Below, piece after piece: positions 1-5,264 of a DNA stretch of 7,006 bases (position 1 is the stretch's first letter; every line of letters begins with the position of its first letter). The notes under the pieces were generated by a model. That model ran no database searches. It had not been told where the DNA came from and saw nothing but the letters and a program-made list of their open reading frames with translations. A program made the position numbers and the translations under genes. The DNA comes from Chlamydiia bacterium (lineage in GTDB: Bacteria > Chlamydiota > Chlamydiia > Chlamydiales > FEN-1388), in NCBI GenBank assembly GCA_003170575.1, contig PMZB01000263.1, positions 1-7,006 on the forward strand. The letters run 5' to 3'.

Positions 1-39
1 GAGGAACATTGAAAGAAAAAGCAAACGCACGTGTCTCAT
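1..39 (-). CDS. pal: Partial CDS, N-terminal 13 codons; probable Pal peptidoglycan-associated lipoprotein
   Basis: Only the first 13 codons are inside the window; the gene runs off the left edge. Reading the minus strand from the ATG at 37-39 gives MRHVRLLFLSMFL, a positively charged start followed by a hydrophobic run, as expected for an export signal or lipoprotein signal peptide. A GAGG Shine-Dalgarno sequence (46-49, minus strand) sits 6 nt before this ATG. A second in-frame ATG at 49-51 would add four residues but has no ribosome binding site. The assignment to pal rests on position: it is the next same-strand gene after tolB and the GNAT gene, and pal normally follows tolB. The lipobox cysteine and the OmpA-like domain lie outside the window, so another exported protein is possible. 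That a gene starts here is fairly secure; its identity is inferred. Confidence 0.5.
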   Translation of the reverse strand, partial: MRHVRLLFLSMFL

Positions 40-45
40 GGATAT

Positions 46-49
46 CCTC
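46..49 (-). promoter_or_regulatory. Shine-Dalgarno site deciding the start of the left-edge gene
   Basis: On the minus strand GAGG lies 6 nt upstream of the ATG at 37-39. It favours this ATG over the in-frame ATG at 49-51, whose own upstream sequence is AT-rich without a purine-rich motif. Confidence 0.5.
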
Positions 50-121
50 ATAAGTGAATAAAAATTCATCATCCTATATATAAACTATGAAAAAACAAAA
101 CTCTATAGAAATCAAGCTCAT

Positions 122-958
122 TCAGCAATGGATAGCTTGAAAAATTCCAACATAGTACCGGTCAGTAATCCTAAATCCTAAATCTAAATAACATTTTCTA
201 GCTGCTACATTTTCCTCTCCTGTAAAAATAATTGCCTTGGTCGCTCCCTTTGTTTGCATATAGCGAATAAGGTGGGAGCATACTGCTTTGGCATATCCTT
301 TTCTTTGAAAGTCAGGATGCGTAGCTACGCCTAAAATTTGAAATGCTTTGATGGCGAGTCCATTACTCGATGCTACAGCAACAATTTTCCCTTCTATTTC
401 GAGACAAAAGATGATTTCACAGGCTTTCACTTTTAATCGCTCTTCCTCTGTTATGGGGTCCTCAAAAGGAAGGAGATGAATCAGTCGAGTCAACCGAGCC
501 GCCTCATCAACATCATGTTCGGTAATCGGACGAATAACCGCATCTGGAGAAGTAAAAGGTGTAAAATCCCTCATTGCTAATTCAAAAAAAATGCCTTCTG
601 GATCGGCTGTGGAGATTCTTCCTTGAGAAATAAACTCTTCATAAGCGGGTTTGACCATATGGGCAATTCCGAGGAGCGCAGTTACTGAAGGGTGTTTGTT
701 TAACACAACTTGTGCTAATGCTCGAGAAGCCTCATCGTTTTCAGAATACATGCTGCAGGAATGAAACGTTGGGTAGAAACCGCACACGCCAACAATGTGC
801 CCCGCTTTTTGAGCAACATAAATAAATGATGGCTGAAACCGGCTCCGGAGATTTCCTAGAAGAAATAATGCTTGTGTTTCATGCGGCGTAAGCACGTCGA
901 TGAGATTTTGGCGTACCTTTTCTTCGGTTACGTCTTTTTGGGTAATTTCGAGTTTCAT
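122..958 (-). CDS. GNAT-family N-acetyltransferase, two-part (degenerate N-terminal plus intact C-terminal GNAT domain)
   Basis: This 278-residue protein probably transfers an acetyl group from acetyl-CoA to an unknown amine or protein substrate in the cytoplasm. The C-terminal half (about residues 141-275) is a recognisable GNAT domain. Motif A is VATHPDFQRKGYAKAV (211-226), with the QRKGYA acetyl-CoA pyrophosphate loop, and it is followed by the ENVAARKCYLDLGFRITD segment (249-266) typical of motif B. The N-terminal half (about 30-125) has a strand pattern like another GNAT fold (FIYVAQKAGHIVGVCGFYPT at 45-64) but lacks a clear acetyl-CoA loop, so it may be a degenerate duplicate. The ATG at 956-958 lies 3 nt after the tolB stop, with no clear Shine-Dalgarno sequence, which suggests translational coupling to tolB. 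The stop is TGA at 122-124. The family is secure; the substrate is unknown, and a Tol-Pal role is only suggested by position. Confidence 0.85.
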   Translation of the reverse strand: MKLEITQKDVTEEKVRQNLIDVLTPHETQALFLLGNLRSRFQPSFIYVAQKAGHIVGVCGFYPTFHSCSMYSENDEASRALAQVVLNKHPSVTALLGIAHMVKPAYEEFISQGRISTADPEGIFFELAMRDFTPFTSPDAVIRPITEHDVDEAARLTRLIHLLPFEDPITEEERLKVKACEIIFCLEIEGKIVAVASSNGLAIKAFQILGVATHPDFQRKGYAKAVCSHLIRYMQTKGATKAIIFTGEENVAARKCYLDLGFRITDRYYVGIFQAIHC

Positions 959-961
959 TTT

Positions 962-2347
962 TTATGGCGCCCAACAGGCGAACTGTTTGTCTCCAGGGCC
1001 GCTTGAGATTTTTACAGGTTTAGGTTGATTCAGGTTCACCAAGTAAATATCAGCGTTTTCCGCTGAGTATCCGTGAAATACAAGATGCAAGCTGTCAGGT
1101 GCCCATGAGGGACTTTCTTTCCCTCCTTTTCCCTCAGTCAACTGTTCCTCTTTGTCTCGTTCAATATCATAGATCCATATCTGCCTGTCTCCCTGGTTTT
1201 TTGCACTATATGCAATTTTTTTCCCATCTGGAGACCAGGCTGGAGCTGTATTTTCTCGGCATCGCTTGGTAATAAGTTTGGGATGAAGATCCGCCACTTT
1301 GGTTCCTGGAGCAGGCACGTCCATAATATAGATCTTTGGAGAGCCGTCTTTGTTTGAAACGAATGCAATTTTTTTCCCATCTGGAGAAAAGGTTGGGCAA
1401 GCTGTTGCAGCTCCCTTTGCATGGTAGGCTTGCTGCGGTTTTCCTACACTTCCCACATCCTCTTCAAAAGGGACTACATACAGGTCTGCTGTTCCTGTGA
1501 TATCAGAACAAAAAGCAATCATAGACCCATCTTTTGAAACAGCGGGTGTGAGTTGATTGCCGCGCATAAGGGTAACTCTGTACACATGCCCATCATGAGG
1601 AGATTTGGCAAATATTTTTGGCTGACCAAGCTCATACGAAACATAAAGAAGTGTATTGCCTGATCGTTTACTTGGTGTTGGAGCAAGGGCTGGCGTGACG
1701 CAAAGAGAGTGGGTGTTTGTTAGCGCATGAACATTAAACCCATCATAATCTGCCTGCACCACTTCAGAGAAAAAGAGAGGCTCTTTTTGGTCCACAGAGA
1801 CTTTCTTTTTGATTGTATATATGATCTTTGTATCCGCAACCCCAGGCTTGCCAAAGAGCATAGAATGAATGCAGTCGGCGAGCTGATGAATTTTCCCGCG
1901 ATCCTTAGAAAGATCCCCGCAAAGCGTTATGGGGCTGACCTGTCGTTCAGTTCCTGAAGTTATCTGAGCAACCTTTGCTGAAAGAGTTGTGTCATCTATT
2001 TTCCAACGGATAAGGTAGGAGATATTTTTTTCGCGAAGTTTTTCTAGATTGAGATCTCCCTCATAGGAAGGAGTACCTAGAGCTGCTTGTGCCGCCTGAT
2101 GATCTTGACCCTCAAGAGCATGTGTCATGCCATTAGTATTCATGTCAAAGAGAAGAACGTTCCTGATCCGGGAAAGATACTCTGGGGGGAAAGCAGTTGT
2201 ATTTTGTTCAATCGGTTCAATCAGTGCTGGAAGCAGAGAATGCTCACTTCCGAGCACAACACGTATCTCTTCTTTTTCCTCGTTCGCAAGAAGTAGAGAA
2301 GCAGATAAACAAAAAGCTATACCAATTTTGACACAAATCGAGTTCAT
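962..2347 (-). CDS. tolB: TolB, periplasmic beta-propeller protein of the Tol-Pal system
   Basis: TolB is a periplasmic protein that binds Pal and takes part in outer-membrane constriction and integrity. The product is 461 residues, slightly longer than the roughly 430 usual for the family. A signal peptide covers residues 1-21 (MNSICVKIGIAFCLSASLLLA, cleavage before NEE). The TolB N-terminal domain spans about 25-180. A C-terminal propeller of PD40/WD40-like blades spans about 195-461, with SKDGSMIAFCSD (271-282), FSPDGKKIAFVSN (320-332), WSPDGKKIAYSAK (381-393) and WAPDSLHLVFHG (415-426). The ATG at 2345-2347 was chosen over an in-frame ATG at 2381-2383 because AAGGAGG lies 4 nt before it and a signal peptide begins at once. 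The stop TAA (962-964) leaves 3 nt before the GNAT gene. It is separated from the upstream tol genes by the oppositely oriented idi gene, so it probably has its own promoter. Confidence 0.93.
   Translation of the reverse strand: MNSICVKIGIAFCLSASLLLANEEKEEIRVVLGSEHSLLPALIEPIEQNTTAFPPEYLSRIRNVLLFDMNTNGMTHALEGQDHQAAQAALGTPSYEGDLNLEKLREKNISYLIRWKIDDTTLSAKVAQITSGTERQVSPITLCGDLSKDRGKIHQLADCIHSMLFGKPGVADTKIIYTIKKKVSVDQKEPLFFSEVVQADYDGFNVHALTNTHSLCVTPALAPTPSKRSGNTLLYVSYELGQPKIFAKSPHDGHVYRVTLMRGNQLTPAVSKDGSMIAFCSDITGTADLYVVPFEEDVGSVGKPQQAYHAKGAATACPTFSPDGKKIAFVSNKDGSPKIYIMDVPAPGTKVADLHPKLITKRCRENTAPAWSPDGKKIAYSAKNQGDRQIWIYDIERDKEEQLTEGKGGKESPSWAPDSLHLVFHGYSAENADIYLVNLNQPKPVKISSGPGDKQFACWAP
1211..1234. 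repeat. Direct repeat copy 1 (24 bp, tolB propeller blade)
   Basis: A 24-bp stretch here is identical to 1364-1387, 153 bp (51 codons) away. On the minus strand it encodes SPDGKKIA, the blade motif of the TolB propeller. The exact identity probably reflects repeated blades and perhaps local gene conversion rather than a mobile element. Confidence 0.8.
1364..1387. repeat. Direct repeat copy 2 (24 bp, tolB propeller blade)
   Basis: This is the second identical copy of the 24-bp sequence at 1211-1234, in the same reading frame of tolB and encoding the same SPDGKKIA motif in the preceding blade. Confidence 0.8.
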
Positions 2348-2351
2348 TGAT

Positions 2352-2358
2352 CCTCCTT
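2352..2358 (-). promoter_or_regulatory. tolB Shine-Dalgarno site
   Basis: The minus strand reads AAGGAGG followed by 4 nt and the ATG at 2345-2347. It is a strong ribosome binding site and decides the tolB start: the longer frame from 2383 would place it inside the coding sequence and put 12 residues ahead of the signal peptide. Confidence 0.85.
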
Positions 2359-2378
2359 CACTGGTGATATTGATCCAG

Positions 2379-2389
2379 ATCATATCATA
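2379..2389 (-). promoter_or_regulatory. Possible -10 region for tolB-GNAT transcription
   Basis: Two overlapping TATGAT hexamers (2379-2384 and 2384-2389, minus strand) each match the TATAAT consensus at five of six positions. They would place a transcription start near 2372, about 25 nt before the tolB ATG. No convincing -35 box is found at standard spacing, so this is a weak prediction supported mainly by the need for a promoter after the reversed idi gene. Confidence 0.3.
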
Positions 2390-2493
2390 AATGGGATTTG
2401 ACCTATACAGTTGCCATTGTTAAAAAAACAAACTTGTCATTTTTTTGTCCAAATTCCAGTAAAGATAGAAAAAAGAGGCAGAATATTGTATAC

Positions 2494-2522
2494 TTGCTCG
2501 TTTCCTTTTAACAAGCTATATC
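2494..2522 (+). promoter_or_regulatory. Candidate sigma70-type promoter for idi
   Basis: TTGCTC (2494-2499) and TATATC (2517-2522) are separated by 17 nt, with three and four matches to the sigma70 consensus boxes. A start near 2529 would give a leader of about 24 nt containing the idi ribosome binding site. An alternative -10, TATACT at 2489-2494, is a better hexamer but has no good -35 box. Which is used cannot be decided from sequence alone. Confidence 0.3.
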
Positions 2523-2542
2523 ATTTAGAAATAACAACCCCT

Positions 2543-2549
2543 AAAGGAG
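2543..2549 (+). promoter_or_regulatory. idi Shine-Dalgarno site
   Basis: AAAGGAG lies 3 nt before the ATG at 2553. The spacing is short, but the next in-frame ATG (2568) would be 18 nt away, too far for this site, so the first ATG is preferred. Confidence 0.6.
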
Positions 2550-2552
2550 TTT

Positions 2553-3143
2553 ATGGTAAATAATGATATGACGGAGCGTGCTTTCCCTCCTGAACAAGTC
2601 GGTGAGATGCTTATCAAAGTAGATCGATTTGGCCGAGAAGATGGTACTGTCGATAAACGCAAAGCACATGAAAAAGGAGTCTTGCATCGAGCTATTTCAG
2701 TGTGTATTTTCGATGCAAAAGGGCGCTGGCTTTTACAAAAAAGATCCCCTAAAAAATATCATTCTGCAGGACTTCTTGCAAATGCATGCTGCGGTCATCC
2801 ACGTCCAAACGAGGACACGCCTGCTGCTGCACAGCGCAGGGTACATGAAGAGCTGGGTATTTCTTGTCCGCTTCACTTTTGCTCCTCATTTGTCTACAAA
2901 ACAAAAGTGACAGACGGGCTCACCGAATATGAGTTTGATCATCTTTATGTGGGATTTTACAATGAAGATGTTCATCCCGATCCGAAAGAAGTGGAGTCCA
3001 TTCTTTTTCTTGAGGAGAAGGAAATAGAAACACAGCTTAAGAACTCTCCACATCTATTTGCTGCATGGTTTCCCTTTGTTTTTCGGGAAGTGATGCTCCA
3101 TAAGAATAACTTATTAAAAGCAGCTCCAGGAAAGATCATTTGA
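2553..3143 (+). CDS. idi: Isopentenyl-diphosphate delta-isomerase, type I (Nudix superfamily)
   Basis: This cytoplasmic enzyme interconverts isopentenyl diphosphate and dimethylallyl diphosphate, the building blocks of isoprenoids such as quinone side chains and undecaprenyl phosphate. The 196-residue length fits bacterial type I enzymes. The visible active site includes metal-binding histidines H39, H45 and H82, the catalytic cysteine in NACCGHP (C80), the Nudix-like segment RRVHEELGI (95-103), the paired glutamates in TEYEFDHLY (E125 and E127, equivalent to E. coli E114 and E116) and the conserved W172 near the C-terminus. All key residues appear present, so the enzyme should be active. It is the only complete gene in the window on the plus strand and sits between two tol cluster genes. 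Its last 30 bp overlap the end of the TonB/TolA-like gene, tail to tail. Type I Idi is indispensable with the mevalonate pathway but optional with the MEP pathway; which one this organism uses cannot be seen here. Confidence 0.95.
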   Translation: MVNNDMTERAFPPEQVGEMLIKVDRFGREDGTVDKRKAHEKGVLHRAISVCIFDAKGRWLLQKRSPKKYHSAGLLANACCGHPRPNEDTPAAAQRRVHEELGISCPLHFCSSFVYKTKVTDGLTEYEFDHLYVGFYNEDVHPDPKEVESILFLEEKEIETQLKNSPHLFAAWFPFVFREVMLHKNNLLKAAPGKII

Positions 3144-4085
3144 GAGCTTAAGCAAAAATGTGTGCTCTGCCTCCCCAGGGAAGCTTTGCCCGAAGGGAGA
3201 GAAATGAATGGTTTTAAGTTTCTCCAGGAGCGACCTTTTTATTTTCTCATTTTTACAGCTGACAACTGCGATTGAGTCTACTTGGCCATTCTTTTTGAGC
3301 GTCAGCTTTATACGTATTTCGCCTGGTTCTGCAAGCCGGATGCTCAGTTGCAGGCGCCGTATAAGATCTGTGATGTAGCATCCTTCCGAAGATGTTTCAC
3401 TAAATTCAGGCTCATCGTCTGCGCCCTCTTGAGAGGCTATTCCTATATCCGAGTGCAGAGCTCCTACTGACCCAACCCGCGATACTTTCCCTGATCCGCC
3501 TTTTCCTCCTCCGCTCCCTGTACCAGAAGACTGTGCGGCTTTGTGAGATTTATTAAGTCTATCAATCGCTTCTGCTACAAGTCGTGTGTCGTAGGAGGGG
3601 GCTGTCTGTTTTTTATTGGGTTTAGAAGAAACAGCCTTTCCAGTTGGTTTTGGGGCTATTTTTCCTTTTTTCGACGGGGCAGGAGCTGCCTTTTTTGATA
3701 CTGTTTGTTTAGGCGCTGCTTTTTGTTTTGGCGATGGAGCTGCTTCCTCTGGAGCAGAAGAAACTTCTTTTTGCGCAGGTTTTTCAGGCGGAGACTCTTC
3801 TTGTAAGGGTTCAGACGCCTCACTGGGTTCAGGGATTTTTTCTTGCGGTTCCGAAGAGGCAACCTCTTGTGCAGGAGGGGCGGGAGGCGCTTCGATTTTT
3901 CTAGGTGAAGTTTTATGTGTCTTTAGTGCTACAGATTGGACAAGAAGCTTCTTTGAAGAACGTGTAGCTTGCTGCGCCAAGACCGTTTGTGCGACCAGAA
4001 ACAAAAGAAAAGCAGCATGAAAGGCGGCAGAGACAAAAAAGGCCTTTTTTTGTGAATCCTTCAGAGGAAGTTCGCCGTTATTCAA
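3114..4085 (-). CDS. TonB/TolA-like energy-transducing periplasm-spanning protein
   Basis: This 323-residue protein would couple the TolQ/R (ExbB/D) motor to the outer membrane. Its parts in order are a short cytoplasmic N-terminus, one transmembrane helix (about 15-37), a long Pro/Ala/Lys/Glu-rich linker (about 55-165), a Gly/Ser-rich hinge (about 186-208) and a TonB/TolA-type C-terminal domain (about 236-315, with GEIRIKLTLKKNGQVDSIAV). The membrane helix contains S19 and H23 spaced as the SxxxH motif that TonB and TolA use to contact ExbB/TolQ. The start is TTG at 4083-4085, preceded by GAGGAGG; the protein has no internal methionine, so no ATG start is available. It begins 9 nt after the exbD stop. 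Tol genes nearby favour a TolA role over iron-uptake TonB, but the proline-rich linker is TonB-like, so no symbol is given. Confidence 0.85.
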   Translation of the reverse strand: MNNGELPLKDSQKKAFFVSAAFHAAFLLFLVAQTVLAQQATRSSKKLLVQSVALKTHKTSPRKIEAPPAPPAQEVASSEPQEKIPEPSEASEPLQEESPPEKPAQKEVSSAPEEAAPSPKQKAAPKQTVSKKAAPAPSKKGKIAPKPTGKAVSSKPNKKQTAPSYDTRLVAEAIDRLNKSHKAAQSSGTGSGGGKGGSGKVSRVGSVGALHSDIGIASQEGADDEPEFSETSSEGCYITDLIRRLQLSIRLAEPGEIRIKLTLKKNGQVDSIAVVSCKNEKIKRSLLEKLKTIHFSPFGQSFPGEAEHTFLLKLSNDLSWSCF

Positions 4086-4089
4086 ATTG

Positions 4090-4096
4090 CCTCCTC
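4090..4096 (-). promoter_or_regulatory. Strong Shine-Dalgarno site supporting a TTG start
   Basis: GAGGAGG on the minus strand overlaps the exbD/tolR stop codon (TGA, 4095-4097) and lies 4 nt before the TTG at 4083-4085. This supports the non-ATG start of the TonB/TolA-like gene and suggests reinitiation by ribosomes finishing the previous gene. Confidence 0.75.
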
Positions 4097-4511
4097 AGGG
4101 TGCAAGCACAATATCCATCTCATCAAAGCCAACCTGTTCCAGACAATTTTTTAGGGCCTGATATGTGCCAAAATGAGCTCTTTTATCATGAAAGATTTGC
4201 GGTATTGCCTGCGGGTAATGTTGCTTCAAAAAGACAAGTTTTGAAGTAAGATCCTCCAGAGATACTTTTGAGCCGCATATCAGGATAGTATTGTCTGCCC
4301 GCACATGGATTTGGATAGGACTTGCGTCCCGCATTGAAAGAGGCGCGTGGGAGGGAAGGTTGCCTCCTCGAGCAAGCTCAACTTGATCACGATCAAGAAG
4401 CGGAGCAACAAGGATAAAGGCAATGAGTACTACAAACACAACGTCAATAAGCGGTGTCAAATTAATAGTTGGTTCGTGAAGATCAACTCCTCTTCGTTTC
4501 ATAGATCCCAT
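4095..4511 (-). CDS. tolR: TolR/ExbD-family biopolymer transport protein
   Basis: This is an inner-membrane subunit of the proton-driven motor that energises TolA or TonB. At 138 residues it matches the family (about 140). It has a short cytoplasmic N-terminus (MGSMKRRGVDLHEPTINLTP), one membrane helix (about 21-38) carrying the conserved proton-relay aspartate in PLIDVVF (D23), and a periplasmic domain (about 45-138). The ATG at 4509-4511 is preferred because AGAAGG (4519-4524) lies 7 nt upstream; a second ATG at 4500-4502 would remove three residues. It follows the exbB/tolQ stop by 3 nt and precedes the TonB/TolA-like gene by 9 nt, so the three are surely cotranscribed. Sequence alone does not separate TolR from ExbD; TolR is chosen because tolB, and probably pal, lie in the same cluster. 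Chlamydial genomes usually label it exbD. Confidence 0.9.
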   Translation of the reverse strand: MGSMKRRGVDLHEPTINLTPLIDVVFVVLIAFILVAPLLDRDQVELARGGNLPSHAPLSMRDASPIQIHVRADNTILICGSKVSLEDLTSKLVFLKQHYPQAIPQIFHDKRAHFGTYQALKNCLEQVGFDEMDIVLAP

Positions 4512-4514
4512 AAG

Positions 4515-5234
4515 TTAGCCTTCTGGATCCTTATAGTGCATGGCAATTGTAGAGAGAATTTCCGTAGAAAAGCGTTCCATCTCGTGATCAAAGTCAGCAA
4601 TGTTGTTTTTTAGATAGTTGTAGCCTATGAGCGCTGGGATTGCGTTGATAAGCCCGAGCACGGTTGTAGTAAGGGCCAGCGAGAGCCCTCCCAGAATCTG
4701 TTGATTTCCCATGGATCCCTCGGCAGAAAGGCCTGAGAAGGTAACTAGGATGCCATAGACTGTGCCAAGCAGGCCCAAAAAAGGCGCAAGGGTAACTATT
4801 GTGGAAAGAAGGTACAAATTTCTCTCTAGGTACTTTGTGAGGGTAGAACTTGTTGCATACGCATGGTTTTCAAGGAGCGAGATATCTGAGAAGGTAAGCA
4901 GGCCTATTTGTTTTCCTCGTTTATTTTTTTCTAGAAGCTCTGTTGTCTTTGTCTTCAGCACATCATAAATAAGGAAAAAGGCATTGGGCGTCTCTGGATG
5001 TGTTGTGCGAGCATAACTTACGGTGAGTGGATGGTTTTTTTGCTCGAAGAAGGAGCGTTTAAAAAGGGCGGATTCGTTTCGTACGCGATGGGTGATCCAC
5101 CATTTATGGATCAAAATGGTCCAACTGAGAAGCGAGATAAACATAAGTGCAACATAAATAGATTTACCAATCAGATCAGATTCACCCCATGCTGAAAGAA
5201 ATGGGTTTTGAGCTGTTGCAAGAAGCAGATACAT
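4515..5234 (-). CDS. tolQ: TolQ/ExbB-family (MotA/TolQ/ExbB) proton channel protein
   Basis: This inner-membrane protein forms, with TolR/ExbD, the proton channel that powers the TolA/TonB-like rod. The length, 239 residues, is typical. Three membrane segments are visible: about 22-45, 141-166 and 184-208. The large loop between the first two is cytoplasmic in this family. The signature stretches are LAPFLGLLGTVYGILVTF (149-166) and LSLALTTTVLGLINAIPALIGYNYL (184-208), with the polar threonines of the third helix that line the channel. The ATG at 5232-5234 has GAGG (5243-5246) 8 nt upstream. The stop TAA at 4515-4517 is 3 nt before tolR/exbD. It begins 30 nt after dnaB ends, with no visible terminator between them. 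TolQ is preferred over ExbB by the same context argument as for tolR. Confidence 0.92.
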   Translation of the reverse strand: MYLLLATAQNPFLSAWGESDLIGKSIYVALMFISLLSWTILIHKWWITHRVRNESALFKRSFFEQKNHPLTVSYARTTHPETPNAFFLIYDVLKTKTTELLEKNKRGKQIGLLTFSDISLLENHAYATSSTLTKYLERNLYLLSTIVTLAPFLGLLGTVYGILVTFSGLSAEGSMGNQQILGGLSLALTTTVLGLINAIPALIGYNYLKNNIADFDHEMERFSTEILSTIAMHYKDPEG

Positions 5235-5264
5235 AAGACAAACCTCACTAATTATTAACTTGTT

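Noticed and set aside
2348..2383. Longer tolB start at the ATG 2381-2383 (12 extra residues, MIWINITSEGGS)
   Set aside because: It would bury a strong AAGGAGG ribosome binding site in the coding region and put a non-signal extension ahead of a clear signal peptide.
2568..2570. Alternative idi start at the second in-frame ATG
   Set aside because: It lies 18 nt from the AAAGGAG site, too far for efficient initiation, whereas the first ATG is directly behind it.
3143..3168. Possible terminator after idi (AGAGC at 3143-3147 pairing with GCTCT at 3164-3168)
   Set aside because: The stem is only 5 bp with a 16-nt loop and no following T-run, and it lies within the opposite coding region.
3616..3930. 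Repetitive-looking Pro/Lys/Glu/Ala coding stretch as a tandem DNA repeat
   Set aside because: It is compositionally biased but has no regular repeat unit; this is normal for TonB/TolA linkers.
3616..4020. Open frame of 134 codons on the plus strand, rich in Gly, Ala, Phe and Cys
   Set aside because: It is antisense to the Pro/Ala/Lys/Glu-rich linker of the TonB/TolA-like protein; its odd composition is what the complement of that low-complexity stretch gives, and no ribosome binding site or family match is seen.
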